Under the pieces are notes generated by a model. That model did no database searches and was not told where the DNA came from. It saw nothing but the letters and a program-made list of their open reading frames with translations. From the NCBI GenBank assembly GCA_020632795.1, contig JACKEV010000012.1:248001-312000 (forward strand): DNA of 64,000 nt. The letters run 5' to 3'. The position numbers and the translations under genes are program-made. Positions 41,292 through 51,646 of this stretch are shown here, piece after piece. How positions within the stretch are numbered: position 1 is the stretch's first letter; the number at the start of each line of letters is the position of its first letter. The stretch comes from Alphaproteobacteria bacterium (GTDB lineage Bacteria > Myxococcota_A > UBA796 > CAJQPC01).

Positions 41292-44200
41292 ATGGCCGAC
41301 GGACCCCGCACCTGTGTCGACCGCGGCGGCACCTTCACCGACGTGGTGACCCTCTGGCCGGACGGCCGGGCTGAGGTGCGCAAGGTGCCCTCGGACCGCG
41401 CGGTGGTGGGCGAGCTGGCCCAGGGACCCCTGTGTTTCGGCACTACGGTGGCCACCAACGCCCTGCTGGAGCGGCGCGGGGTGCGCACCCTGCTGGTGGT
41501 CAGCGAGGGCTTCGCCGACCTGCCCCACATCGGGGACATGGCCCGCCCCGCCCTGTTCGACCCCGACGCGCGCTGGCCGGCGCCCTTGTGCGACGCGGTG
41601 ATCGAGGTGGGCGGGCGCCTGGACGCCCAGGGCCGCGAGCTGGAGCCGCTGACGCTCCCGGCGATCGACACCTCCGGCTACGACGCCGTGGCCATCGCCC
41701 TCATCAACAGCCACCGCGACCCCCGCCACGAGCGCGCGGTGGCGCAGGCCCTGGCCCGGGACGGCCTCTACCTCGCCCTGGGGCACCAGGTCTCCCCGGA
41801 GCTGGGCTACCTCGCCCGGGTGGAGACGACCCTGGTGGACGCCGCGATCACGCCGGTGCTGGGGGCGGCGATGCGCCGGGACCGCATCCCGGCGGGGGCT
41901 CTGGCGGTGCGCTCCGACGGCAGCCTGTGCCCGGCGGAGCAGCTCGTCGCCCCGGACGCGGTGCTCTCCGGGCCGGCGGGGGGCGTGGTCGCGGTCGCGG
42001 CGGTGGCCGCCCAGGCCGGCTTCGCGCGGGCGGTGGGGCTGGACATGGGGGGCACCTCCACCGACGTCTGCAGGGTGGAGGTCGGCCGCCTGCCCCGCCG
42101 GGAGGGGGAGGTGCGGGTCGCCGGGGTGCGCCTGCGGCGGCCAACGCTGGAGGTCGAGACCATCGCCGCAGGGGGCGGCTCCATCTTGAGCTTCGACGGG
42201 CTGCGCTACGCGGTGGGCCCCGCGTCGGCCGGGGCGGACCCCGGGCCGGCCTGCTACGGCCGGGGCGGCCCGCCCACCCTCACCGACGCCGCGCTGCTGT
42301 GTGGGCTGGTGGACCCCGACGCCTTCGACCCGCCGCTGGATCCCGCGCGCGTCGAGCTGCCCGGCCCCGCCGAGCGCTTCCTGGACATCGCCCGGGAGGC
42401 CATGGCCCAGGCGGTGCGCCGCATCGCCACCGCCCGGGGGGTGGACCTCACCGATCACGCCCTGGTCGCCTACGGCGGGGCCGCCGGGCAGCACGCCGCC
42501 GAGGTCGCCGCCCGCTTGGGCATCCGCGCCGTGCTCGTCCACCCCGCCGCCAGCGTGCTCAGCGCCTGGGGCCAGGCCCTCGCCCGCCGGGAGGAGCGGG
42601 GGGTGCGGGCCATCTGGGCGCCCCTCTCCGAGGCCTGGCCCGCCGTCGACGCCGCCTGGACGGCCCTATCGGCGGAGCTGCCCGACCTCGGCGAGGCGCT
42701 GCGCACCGTGGAGCTGCGCTTCCGAGGCACCGATCACGCCCTGGAGATCGAGGCCGCCGACGCTCAAGAGGCCCATGAACACTTCCTCCTCGAGCACCGC
42801 CGCCGCTATGGCTTCGATCGGGACGGGATCATCGAGGTGGTCAACGCCCGCCTGCGGGTCCGGGGGCCGGCCCCGGCGCCCCCCCGGATGGAGACCGACC
42901 CCTGGGGGCTCGGCGCGGACGTCGTGGAGGGTCCCCGGGTGCTGCGCAGCCCCACCACCTCGGTGCTCGTGCCCGCCGGCTGGACCGCGCGCCTGGACCG
43001 GGGGCTGCTGCGCCTGGACCAACAGGGCGAGGCCGTGGATCGGGTCCGCAGCGCCGCGCGCAGCCCCTACGGCCTGGAGATCTGGGGGCGCCGCTTCATG
43101 GCGGTCGCCGAGCAGGCCGGCGAGGTGCTGCGGCGCCTGGCCCGCTCGGTGAACATCCGGGAGCGGCTCGACTTCTCCTGCGCGGTGTTCGACACCCGGG
43201 GCGGGCTGGTGGCCAACGCCCCCCACATCCCCGTGCACCTGGGCGCGATGGGGGAGACGGTGCGCGACCTGCTGGCCCGGGTGCCCGACCCCGCCGTGCT
43301 CGCGCCGCCCCAGGGCCAGGCCTGGCTGTGCAACGACCCCGCCGCCGGGGGCAGCCACCTGCCGGATCTCACCGTGATCACGCCGGTCCGGCTGGGGGAC
43401 GCGCTGGTCTTCGTGGGCTCCCGGGGCCACCACGTCGACGTCGGGGGGCTCACCCCGGGCTCGATGCCGCCCCACTCCCGGAGCCTGGCCGACGAGGGCC
43501 TGGTGTTCCGGCACCTGCCCCTGCTGGAGGGCGGTCGGCTGCGGGACCTGGGGCCGGCGCTGGCAGGCAGCCGGGACCCCGAGACCGTGCAGGCGGACCT
43601 GGAGGCCCAGGTCGCCGCGAACCACCACGCCGCCCGCCGGCTCGCCGAGCTGGGGCCGCCGGCGCTGCTGCTCGCCTGGATGGCCCACCTGGAGGACCAC
43701 GCCGAGGAGGCCCTCGCCGCCGCGCTGGAGACCTGGACCCCAGGGGAGGCCCGGGACGTCATCGACGGCGTGCCCCTGCGCATGGCGCTCGCGGTGCGCG
43801 ACGGGCGCCTGCAGGTCGACCTCACCGGCACGGGCGGGCCCCACCCCGGCAACCTGAACGCCCCGCCGGCCGTGCTGCGCGCGGCGGTGCTCTACGGGCT
43901 GCGCTGCCTGACCGGCCGGGGGCTGCCGCTGAACGACGGGGCGCTGCGGCGCGTGGACCTGCGGGTGCCCGCGCCCTCCATCCTGGCGCCGCCCCCAGGC
44001 GCCGCGGTGGTGGGCGGCAACGTGGAGACCTCCCAGCGGCTGGTGGACCTCTTCTTCAGGGCCGCTCGGGCGCGCGCTGCGGGGCAGGGCACGATGAACA
44101 ACCTCACCCTGGGCGGGGCGGGCTGGTCGTTCTACGAGACCATCGGGGGTGGGGACGGGGCCTCGGCCCGGGGGCGCGGGGCCAGCGGGCGCCAGGTCCA

Positions 44201-44570
44201 CATGACGAACACCCGGGCCACCGACGTGGAGGTGGTCGAGGCCCGGCTGCCGCTGCGGGTGCGGCGCTTCGCGATCCGCGCGGGCTCAGGGGGCGCGGGA
44301 TTTCATCGGGGCGGCGACGGGCTGGTCCGGGAGATCGAGCTGCTGGCCCCCGCGACGGTGGCGCTGCTCGCCGGTCGGCGGGGGCAGGGTGCGCCGGGCC
44401 TGGCGGGCGGGGCAGCGGGCGCTCCAGGCCGGGATCAGCTCCGGGTCGACGGCCGGTGGGTGCCCTGGGACGGCGCCGCGCGAGACCTGGTCGCCGGAGA
44501 CCGGGTGCGGGTGGAGACGCCGGGTGGCGGGGGGTGGGGGACTACCCCACCTCGACCGGGAAGCCCTTGA
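41292..44570 (+). CDS. Hydantoinase/5-oxoprolinase-family protein (HyuA-HyuB fusion)
   Basis: 1092 residues. The N-terminal part (about 1-560) is HyuA-like, starting with the ATP-binding CVDRGGTFTDVV and continuing with GTTVATNALLERRG, GLDMGGTSTDV and HALVAYGGAAGQHA. The C-terminal part is HyuB-like: SVNIRERLDFSCAVFD, GGLVANAPHIPVHLGAMGET, NDPAAGGSHLPDL, GHHVDVGG and GNVETSQR. The family uses ATP to open lactam or hydantoin rings, such as 5-oxoproline to glutamate. It is shorter than eukaryotic oxoprolinases. ATG at 41292 is preceded by GAGCGGG. The exact substrate is unknown. Its stop overlaps the convergent PmbA-like gene by 29 bases. Confidence 0.87.
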   Translation: MADGPRTCVDRGGTFTDVVTLWPDGRAEVRKVPSDRAVVGELAQGPLCFGTTVATNALLERRGVRTLLVVSEGFADLPHIGDMARPALFDPDARWPAPLCDAVIEVGGRLDAQGRELEPLTLPAIDTSGYDAVAIALINSHRDPRHERAVAQALARDGLYLALGHQVSPELGYLARVETTLVDAAITPVLGAAMRRDRIPAGALAVRSDGSLCPAEQLVAPDAVLSGPAGGVVAVAAVAAQAGFARAVGLDMGGTSTDVCRVEVGRLPRREGEVRVAGVRLRRPTLEVETIAAGGGSILSFDGLRYAVGPASAGADPGPACYGRGGPPTLTDAALLCGLVDPDAFDPPLDPARVELPGPAERFLDIAREAMAQAVRRIATARGVDLTDHALVAYGGAAGQHAAEVAARLGIRAVLVHPAASVLSAWGQALARREERGVRAIWAPLSEAWPAVDAAWTALSAELPDLGEALRTVELRFRGTDHALEIEAADAQEAHEHFLLEHRRRYGFDRDGIIEVVNARLRVRGPAPAPPRMETDPWGLGADVVEGPRVLRSPTTSVLVPAGWTARLDRGLLRLDQQGEAVDRVRSAARSPYGLEIWGRRFMAVAEQAGEVLRRLARSVNIRERLDFSCAVFDTRGGLVANAPHIPVHLGAMGETVRDLLARVPDPAVLAPPQGQAWLCNDPAAGGSHLPDLTVITPVRLGDALVFVGSRGHHVDVGGLTPGSMPPHSRSLADEGLVFRHLPLLEGGRLRDLGPALAGSRDPETVQADLEAQVAANHHAARRLAELGPPALLLAWMAHLEDHAEEALAAALETWTPGEARDVIDGVPLRMALAVRDGRLQVDLTGTGGPHPGNLNAPPAVLRAAVLYGLRCLTGRGLPLNDGALRRVDLRVPAPSILAPPPGAAVVGGNVETSQRLVDLFFRAARARAAGQGTMNNLTLGGAGWSFYETIGGGDGASARGRGASGRQVHMTNTRATDVEVVEARLPLRVRRFAIRAGSGGAGFHRGGDGLVREIELLAPATVALLAGRRGQGAPGLAGGAAGAPGRDQLRVDGRWVPWDGAARDLVAGDRVRVETPGGGGWGTTPPRPGSP

Positions 44571-45870
44571 ACAGCGTGGTGGCGCAGTCGACCGCGTCCT
44601 CGCGCTCCTGATCCGAGGCGACCTCGACCACCGCGGCCAGCAGGTCGGTGATGGCGCCGCGCAGGCGCACCGTGGGCACCACCCCCTGGCGCTGCCCGCG
44701 CTCCAGGATGAACGCCGGCCCGGACAGGTCGAAGCGGCCGGTCTTGATGTCCACCTTGCCGCTCAGGTGGTCGAAGCAGAGGGCGAGGGGGACCTCCCCC
44801 AGCATCTGGGTGCGGGAGCGGTTGCCCGCCCGGAGCACGAGGTTGGAGGGGGCCAGCGCGCCGTTGAGGGTGTGCCCGGTGGGGCGGACCCCCGCCCGAC
44901 GGGCCTCCTCGGGGTCGTAGAGCAGGCCGCCGAGGTGGCCCTCCTTGATGAAGGGCACGGGCATCGAGGGCACGCCCCGGTCGTCGAAGGCGTGGGTGTT
45001 CACGCCGCCGGGCATGCACGCGTCGTCGATGAGGTGGACCCGGGGGTGGCCGATGGGGCGGCCCTTGAGGTCGGCCAGGAAGCTCTCCCCGGCGCGCACC
45101 CGGGTGGAGGTGAAGGCGGGCGCCAGCAGGGCGAGCACCGTGGCCATCACGCGGGTCTCGAAGACCAGGGCGGGCTGGCCGGGGGGCATCGCCGCCTCGT
45201 CGCGCAGGTCCGCCAGGCGCCGGGCGAGGTCGACGCCGTAGGGCAGCGAGCCGACGTGGGCGAAGTTCCGGGCCCGCGCGGACTGGACGAGGGTGCGCCC
45301 GTTGGTGCGGTCGCGGGCCTCCAGGGCAACCTCGTAGAGGGTCTCGGCGGAGCAGGCCTGGACACCTCGGCTGGAGGCGAAGCTGCGGACCACGGTGGCG
45401 TCCTGGTAGCGGACGCTGACGCAGTCGACCCCGTTGACGTCCGTGCAGGCGGCCTCGTTGCCGCGCACCACGTCGAGCCGGGCGGTGTCGTCGATGGTCT
45501 CGTAGCGGGGGTCGTCGATGCCCAGGCCGCGGGTGTTGATGTCGTAGCGGTCGGCGGGGGCGCAGGCGTCGTCCGCGCGGGCGTCCCGGGCCCGGCGCAG
45601 GGCGTCCTCCACCGCGCGCTTGAGCTGGCTGCGGTCCTCGGTGTCCGCCTTGAACCAGCCGGCCTTGCCGCCGTCGAGGTAGACCGCGCCGGTGATGGCC
45701 AGAGCGCGGGCGCGTCGGGGACGGGCGCGGCGATCGCCCTTCCACGAGAGCGCCGTGGTCTGCGTGTCGACCCGCAGGACCTCAGCGGCGACCGCGCCCG
45801 CCCCGCGCGCGTCGTCGAGCAGGCGCATCAGGAAGGGGATGAGCGTTTCGGAGTCCAGGCTGCGATCCAT
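44542..45870 (-). CDS. PmbA/TldD-family protein without zinc motif
   Basis: 442 residues. The family pattern is seen in the C-terminal half: PRVHLIDDACMPGGVNTHAFDD, GVPSMPVPFIKEGHLGGLLYD, GHTLNGALAPSNLVL, and a final block with HLSGKVDIKTGRFDLSGPAFI. TldD itself holds zinc with HExxxH; that motif is absent here, as in its partner TldE/PmbA. The TldD-TldE pair cleaves small unfolded peptides, so a zinc-bearing TldD should exist elsewhere. GAGG precedes the ATG at 45870. Confidence 0.82.
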   Translation of the reverse strand: MDRSLDSETLIPFLMRLLDDARGAGAVAAEVLRVDTQTTALSWKGDRRARPRRARALAITGAVYLDGGKAGWFKADTEDRSQLKRAVEDALRRARDARADDACAPADRYDINTRGLGIDDPRYETIDDTARLDVVRGNEAACTDVNGVDCVSVRYQDATVVRSFASSRGVQACSAETLYEVALEARDRTNGRTLVQSARARNFAHVGSLPYGVDLARRLADLRDEAAMPPGQPALVFETRVMATVLALLAPAFTSTRVRAGESFLADLKGRPIGHPRVHLIDDACMPGGVNTHAFDDRGVPSMPVPFIKEGHLGGLLYDPEEARRAGVRPTGHTLNGALAPSNLVLRAGNRSRTQMLGEVPLALCFDHLSGKVDIKTGRFDLSGPAFILERGQRQGVVPTVRLRGAITDLLAAVVEVASDQEREDAVDCATTLFKGFPVEVG

Positions 45871-45915
45871 GCGCCTCTCGGGTAAGGTCTGGGACTCGTT
45901 GTCCGGAGGTTGACG

Positions 45916-46872
45916 TTGGGGAGGAACATAACGCTGCTGCTGCTCGCTGGCCTCGTCGGCTGCGGCGCGCCCGCGACCGAGGGCGCTGTGGATCCGACAC
46001 CCCAGGTGGCCCCGACCGCCACCGCCGCGCCGGCCTCGCCGCCGCCTGCCGCGGAGGCCCCCAAGCCCCCGACCGTCCGGCTGCCGCGGGTGGTCGCGGT
46101 GGGCGATCTGCACGCCGACCTGGCCACCACCCTCGCCGTGCTGAAGCTCGCGGGCCTGGTCGACGACAGCGGGGCCTGGGTCGGCGGCGACGCGGTGCTC
46201 GTCCAGACCGGGGATCAGACCGATCGCGGCCCGGACTCCAAGGAGGTGCTCGAGCTGCTCATGGCCCTGACCGGGCAGGCCGCCGCCGCGGGGGGCCGGG
46301 TCGAGGTGCTGCTCGGCAACCACGAGGTCATGAACATGATGGGGGACCTCCGCTACGTGAACCCCAAGGACGTCGAGGACTTCGGCAGCCCGGCGGCCCG
46401 CGCGGCGGCCCTCTCCGCCTCCGGCGAGCTGGGCGCGTGGCTGCGCGAGCGCCCCATGACCGCCGTGGTGGATCGGGTGGCCTATGTCCACGGGGGCATC
46501 ACCCCGCGCTATGCGCAGATGGGGGTCGCGGGCATCAACGGCCTGGTGGGCGGGGTGCTGGCCGGGACCCTGCCCGCCGACGTGCTCGGCGACGACTCGC
46601 CCATCTGGTACCGCGGCTACCTCCAGGGCGACGAGCTGGCCGCCTGCCCCGAGCTGGAGCGGGCGCTGACCGCCCTGGGCGCCGAGCGCATGGTGGTGGG
46701 CCACACCACCCGCCGCGACGGCCGGATCGCATCCCGCTGCGGCGGGCGGCTGCTGGGCATCGACACCGGGATCTCGACCCACTACGGCGGCCACCTCGCC
46801 GCCCTGGAGCTGCGGGCGGGGGACGCCTGGGCGCTCTACCCCGAGGGCCCCGAAGATCTTCCCGATCCTTGA
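45916..46872 (+). CDS. Lipoprotein metallophosphatase (calcineurin-like)
   Basis: 318 residues with lipoprotein signal (MGRNITLLLLAGLVGCGAPA, lipobox LVGC) and a Pro/Ala-rich linker. The metallophosphoesterase motifs follow in order: VAVGDLHADLATT, QTGDQTDRGPDS, LLGNHEVMNMMGD, VVGHTTRRDG and the final His in YGGHLAAL. These bind two metal ions in PPP-type phosphatases, so the protein may remove phosphates outside the inner membrane. TTG at 45916 follows GGAGG by 6 bases; TTG 45910 is the alternative. Confidence 0.82.
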   Translation: MGRNITLLLLAGLVGCGAPATEGAVDPTPQVAPTATAAPASPPPAAEAPKPPTVRLPRVVAVGDLHADLATTLAVLKLAGLVDDSGAWVGGDAVLVQTGDQTDRGPDSKEVLELLMALTGQAAAAGGRVEVLLGNHEVMNMMGDLRYVNPKDVEDFGSPAARAAALSASGELGAWLRERPMTAVVDRVAYVHGGITPRYAQMGVAGINGLVGGVLAGTLPADVLGDDSPIWYRGYLQGDELAACPELERALTALGAERMVVGHTTRRDGRIASRCGGRLLGIDTGISTHYGGHLAALELRAGDAWALYPEGPEDLPDP

Positions 46873-46960
46873 CCGCCGGGGGGCCCGGGCGCGTTGTCCG
46901 GGGACCAGCGCCGCAGTAGAGTGCTCTCCTGGCTCAGTTCCTCACCGGGGAGTGCGAGAG

Positions 46961-49900
46961 ATGACGTCTACGGATGTGTCCGTCCGCGTGGCCAAGATCA
47001 TGCGCGCGGTGGAGTCGGTCACCGACGAGCTGCCCGAAGGGGAGCGCGAGCAATTCGAGGCCTTCTGCGGGCTGGTGGCGCGCCAGCTCCGGGCCCCCTA
47101 CGTAGCCCGGCATACCGCCGCGGGCGTGCCCCGCGCGCTGCTGCCGCTGTTCCGCATGTTCCGGCACCGCTCCGGCCGGGACATCCAGGTCGAGGTGGAC
47201 GAGCGCGGCGAAGGCGGGGTGGCCCTGCGCACCTGCATGCCCGACCAGCCCTTCATCGTCGACACGGTGCGGCTGATGCTGTCCTCCCGGGGCGCGGCCT
47301 ACGACGGCGGCTTCAACGCCGTGCTGCCCGTCGAGCGCGACGCGGACGGGCATCTGGTCTCGGTGGGCGGCGCGGCCGGCGCCCTGGAGTCCGTCATCCA
47401 GATCGAGGCCAGCAAGTTCGACCACGACGACGACGTCCGCGCGGTCGCCGCGACCCTGCGCACCAACCTCGAGCTGGCCGCCGCGATGGTCGCGGACTTC
47501 TCGGAGATGACCCGGGTGGTCGACCGGGTCGCCTCGTTGTTCTCCCGCACCGCCAGCCGCTTCCCGGCCCAGGCCGAGTCCTACCGCGAGGCCGCCGAGT
47601 TCCTGACCTGGCTGCTGGCCGACAACTTCGTGTTCATGGGCGCGATCACCAACGACCAGCGCCTGGGCTTCGAGCGCGTCCAGCTCCCCGCCGACATGAT
47701 GCTCTCCGACCCGGCCACCTGGGACGACTCCCCCTGGCCCGAGCTGGCCATCCAGGTCCGAAAGGGCACCATCGAGTCCCCGGTCCACCGCTCCGGGCGG
47801 GTGGATGAGATCGTGGTGCGGGTGCCCGACGAGACCGGCCAGCACCGCTGGGACCTGCGTCTGCGGGGCATGTTCACCTACCGGGCGGTCACCCAGACCT
47901 CCCGCAGCGTGCCCATCCTGCGGCGTGTCCTCGCCCGCATCCTCCTGGAGGAGGGCTCCCGCCCCGGCTCGTGGCGCTACAAGGGCGTGGCCAACGTCTT
48001 CGACTCCCTGCCCACCGAGTACCTGTTCACCGCGACGGTCGAGGAGATCGGCCAGATGGTCGAGCGGGTGCTCGACGCCGAGGCCGAGCAGCAGGTCCGC
48101 GTCCACATCGTCCACAAGCCCAAGTCGGACATCACCTTCGCGCTCGCCGCCATGCCTCGGGCCCAGTACTCCGACCAGCTCCGTCGCCGGATGGAGACGC
48201 TGCTGCGCGAGGGCACCGGCGCGACCTATGCGGACCACGGGGTGTTCGTCGGCCGCTTCGAGACGGTGCTGGTCTACTTCTACCTGACCGGCGGCGAGTC
48301 CCTGGACAGCGCCGCCATCGGCTCGGTCCGCGACGCGCTCACCGATCTGGCCACCCCCTGGGAGGACCGGGTCTACGAGGCGCTCACTGCCCGGTACGGC
48401 GACGACCGCGCGGACCGCCTCATCGCCCGCTACGGCGGCGCGTTCAACGAGGAGTACGTCACCCGCAACCCCACGGACCGCACCCTGTTGGACCTCGAGT
48501 TCCTGGAGCAGGTCTGTGAGGAGCGGCCGGTCATCGCCGACCTGTTCACCGACTACAAGGACCGCATCTGCCTGCGCATCTATCAGCTCGGCAACGTGAT
48601 CCTCTCCGACATCCTGCCGGTCCTCGACAACTTCGGCCTGATCGTCAACGACCAGTACAGCGACCCGGTCCAGCCCCGCCGCGCCGCCTTCCGCGACATG
48701 GACACGTTCCGCCTCCGGGGCGTGTGGGGCATGGAGAACGAGGAGCTCCAGGAGCGGTCCCAGCTCCTGCTCGAAGCCATCGAGGCCGTCTTCGCGGGCG
48801 ACGCGATCGACGACACCCTCAACCGGGTGCTGCTGCGCGCCGGGCTGGGGTGGCGGGACGTCGACCTCCTGCGGGCGTACCGGGGCTACGCGCGCCAGCT
48901 CGGCCTTCGCCTTCCGCTGGAGCGGGTCCAGGAGGTGCTGCTCAACCAGGCCGAGACCACCCGCGCCCTGGTGCGGTTCTTCCACGCCCGCTTCGACCCG
49001 GACGTGGACCCCGTCGAGCGCGCGCGCATGGTCGCTGAGGCCGACGAGGCGGTCCAGGCGGGGCTCCGAGGCATCCACAACCACGACGAGGACAAGGTCC
49101 TCCGCCAGATCCACAACCTGATGGGCGCCACGGTCCGCACCAACTTCTTCCGGGAGGACGGCCAGGGCCACTACATCAGCTTCAAGGTGGACCACGACCA
49201 GGTCGCCTCCATGCCCGAGCCTCGTATGAAGTACGAGATCTACGTGCATCACAGCGAGATGGAGGGCGTGCACCTGCGGGGCGGGCCCATCGCCCGCGGC
49301 GGCATCCGCTGGTCGGATCGCACCGACTACCGCACCGAGATCCTGGGTCTGGTCGCCACCCAGATGGTCAAGAACGTGCTCATCGTGCCCGAGGGCGCCA
49401 AGGGCGGCTTCCTGCTGCGGCACGTCATCCGGGACTGGAGACAGCGGCGGACCAAGGCCGACGAGATGTACCGCTTCCTCATCCGGGGGCTGCTGGACAT
49501 CACCGACAACTACGTCGACGGCGAGCTGGTGCACCCGCCCCGGGTGGTCATCCACGACGGCCCGGACCCCTACCTGGTCGTCGCGGCAGACAAGGGCACC
49601 GCCCACTTGTCCGACACCGCCAACAAGGTCTCCGCCGAGTACAACTTCTGGCTGCGGGACGCCTTCGCCTCGGGGGGCTCCAACGGCTACGACCACAAGG
49701 AGGTCGGCATCACCGCGCGGGGCGCGTGGGAGTGCGTCGACCGCCACTTCTCGGAGATGGGGATCAACCCCCACGAGCAGACCTTCACCTGCGTCGGCAT
49801 CGGCGACTGTGGGGGCGACGTGTTCGGCAACGGGGTCATCCAGTACCCCACCACGCGGCTGCTCGCGGCCTTCAACCACCTCCACGTCTTCCTGGACCCC

Positions 49901-51646
49901 GACCCCGACCCCGAGCTGAGCTACGCCGAGCGCGTGCGGCTGTTCAAGGAGGTCAAGGGCTGGGAGCACTACGACACCGCCAGGCTCTCCGAGGGCGGCG
50001 GCATCTACGATCGCAGCGCCAAGAGCATCCACCTCTCGCCCCAGGCCCGCAAGATGCTGGGCGCGCTCCGGGACGAGATCTCCCCGGACGAGGTCATCCG
50101 CCACATCCTGCGCATGCCGGTGGACCTGCTGTGGAACGGCGGCATCGGCACCTACGTCAAGGCCTCCCACGAGAGCCACATCGACGCGGGCGACCCGGCC
50201 AACGACCACCTGCGGGTGAACGCCAGCGAGCTGCGCTGCAAGTCGGTGGGCGAGGGCGGCAACCTGGGCTTCACCCAGGCGGGGCGCATCGAGTTCGCCC
50301 TGGCCGGCGGCCGCCTCAACACCGACGCGGTGGACAACTCCGGCGGCGTCGACATGTCCGACCACGAGGTCAACCTCAAGATCCTCCTGGCCGGCGAGGT
50401 CGACCGGGGTTCGATGAGCCTGGAGGCCCGAAACATCCTGATCGAGGCCCTGACCGACGCCTTCGCCGACAAGGTGCTGGCCAACAACGACGCCCAGGCG
50501 CGCCAGCTCTCCATCGATCAGGTCCGCGCCGCCCGCGACCCGCTGTTCTACAGCCGGGCCATCCAGTGGGTCTGCGCGAAGTCCGGGGTCAGCCGGCGGA
50601 CCTTGAACCTGCCCAGCGACGAGGTGCTCCGCCAGCGGGTGAACACCCGCAAGGGCCTCACCCGCCCCGAGCTGGCGACCCTGGCCGCCCACGTCAAGAT
50701 GCACATCTACAAGGATCTGCTGGAGGCCAACCCGGACTGGATCCCGGGCTTCTCCCAGCGGCTCCTGTCCTACTTCCCCGAGCGCATCCAGGAGGACCTC
50801 CCCAACGCGGTCGCCAACCACATGCTCGCCAAGCCCATCGGCATGACCGTGGTGCTCACCGACGTGGTGGCCGACACCGGCGCGGCCTTCTTCCCGCTGC
50901 TCATGGACCTCACCCACCGCCACCCCGGCGAGATCGCGGGCTCCTTCCTGCGCGCGGCCCAGGCCTTCGGCCTCGACGAGATGCGCAGCGAGCTGAAGCG
51001 GGGCACCGAGGGCCTGGACGGGCGCTACCACGCGTGGGTGCGGGTGACCGAGGGGGTCCTGGGGCTGCTGGCGTCCTGGCTGGCCCCCGGCGAGCTGCCG
51101 CCCACGCCCCGCGAGCTGGAGCGCACCGCCGTGCTCCTCGACCGCATCCCCCGCCACCGGGGCCGGGTGGAGACCGAGCGGGTGAACTCGCAGGTCACCA
51201 ACCTGTCCAACAAGGGCGTGCCCCGGGACCTGGCCCAGCGGGCGGTGCAGCTCACCGACCTCACCATCGCCCGTGAGATCGCGCTGCTCCAGGAGCGCAC
51301 CCACGACAGCGACCGCGACGGGATTGTCCGCTACCTCGCCATCGGCGAGGCCAGCGGGCTGCTGCCCGGGGTCCGCGCCATCGAGTCCCGAGACACCCGC
51401 AGCACCTGGGATCCCGTCGCCCTGGGCATCCTGCGCACCCGCTTCTTCCACATGCTGCGCAAGCTCATGGAGGTCACCCCCCTCGGCAGCGAGCTGCGCC
51501 TCGGCACGGACCGCCTGGCGCAGAAGCTGCGCGAGGGCAAGCTCGCGGAGGTCGCGGAGGGCGTGGGCGCCATCCTGGGCGACGCCCCCGACGTGGGCGC
51601 CTTCCTTGTGGCCGAGGAGCGCCTGCGCGCGGTCGTCATGCGCTGA
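46961..51646 (+). CDS. gdhB: NAD-dependent glutamate dehydrogenase, giant form
   Basis: 1561 residues, matching the very large GDH class (about 1600 residues). This class converts glutamate to 2-oxoglutarate and ammonia with NAD. Regulatory ACT-like regions fill the first 600 residues or so. The catalytic core shows GPIARGGIRWSDRTDYRTEI, then LIVPEGAKGGF near residue 811 with the catalytic Lys, GIGDCGGDVFGNGV for NAD binding, and VDLLWNGGIGTYVKAS. The ATG at 46961 has GGGGAG 8 bases upstream; GTG at 46952 is an alternative. It is first in a five-gene forward operon. Confidence 0.92.
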   Translation: MTSTDVSVRVAKIMRAVESVTDELPEGEREQFEAFCGLVARQLRAPYVARHTAAGVPRALLPLFRMFRHRSGRDIQVEVDERGEGGVALRTCMPDQPFIVDTVRLMLSSRGAAYDGGFNAVLPVERDADGHLVSVGGAAGALESVIQIEASKFDHDDDVRAVAATLRTNLELAAAMVADFSEMTRVVDRVASLFSRTASRFPAQAESYREAAEFLTWLLADNFVFMGAITNDQRLGFERVQLPADMMLSDPATWDDSPWPELAIQVRKGTIESPVHRSGRVDEIVVRVPDETGQHRWDLRLRGMFTYRAVTQTSRSVPILRRVLARILLEEGSRPGSWRYKGVANVFDSLPTEYLFTATVEEIGQMVERVLDAEAEQQVRVHIVHKPKSDITFALAAMPRAQYSDQLRRRMETLLREGTGATYADHGVFVGRFETVLVYFYLTGGESLDSAAIGSVRDALTDLATPWEDRVYEALTARYGDDRADRLIARYGGAFNEEYVTRNPTDRTLLDLEFLEQVCEERPVIADLFTDYKDRICLRIYQLGNVILSDILPVLDNFGLIVNDQYSDPVQPRRAAFRDMDTFRLRGVWGMENEELQERSQLLLEAIEAVFAGDAIDDTLNRVLLRAGLGWRDVDLLRAYRGYARQLGLRLPLERVQEVLLNQAETTRALVRFFHARFDPDVDPVERARMVAEADEAVQAGLRGIHNHDEDKVLRQIHNLMGATVRTNFFREDGQGHYISFKVDHDQVASMPEPRMKYEIYVHHSEMEGVHLRGGPIARGGIRWSDRTDYRTEILGLVATQMVKNVLIVPEGAKGGFLLRHVIRDWRQRRTKADEMYRFLIRGLLDITDNYVDGELVHPPRVVIHDGPDPYLVVAADKGTAHLSDTANKVSAEYNFWLRDAFASGGSNGYDHKEVGITARGAWECVDRHFSEMGINPHEQTFTCVGIGDCGGDVFGNGVIQYPTTRLLAAFNHLHVFLDPDPDPELSYAERVRLFKEVKGWEHYDTARLSEGGGIYDRSAKSIHLSPQARKMLGALRDEISPDEVIRHILRMPVDLLWNGGIGTYVKASHESHIDAGDPANDHLRVNASELRCKSVGEGGNLGFTQAGRIEFALAGGRLNTDAVDNSGGVDMSDHEVNLKILLAGEVDRGSMSLEARNILIEALTDAFADKVLANNDAQARQLSIDQVRAARDPLFYSRAIQWVCAKSGVSRRTLNLPSDEVLRQRVNTRKGLTRPELATLAAHVKMHIYKDLLEANPDWIPGFSQRLLSYFPERIQEDLPNAVANHMLAKPIGMTVVLTDVVADTGAAFFPLLMDLTHRHPGEIAGSFLRAAQAFGLDEMRSELKRGTEGLDGRYHAWVRVTEGVLGLLASWLAPGELPPTPRELERTAVLLDRIPRHRGRVETERVNSQVTNLSNKGVPRDLAQRAVQLTDLTIAREIALLQERTHDSDRDGIVRYLAIGEASGLLPGVRAIESRDTRSTWDPVALGILRTRFFHMLRKLMEVTPLGSELRLGTDRLAQKLREGKLAEVAEGVGAILGDAPDVGAFLVAEERLRAVVMR

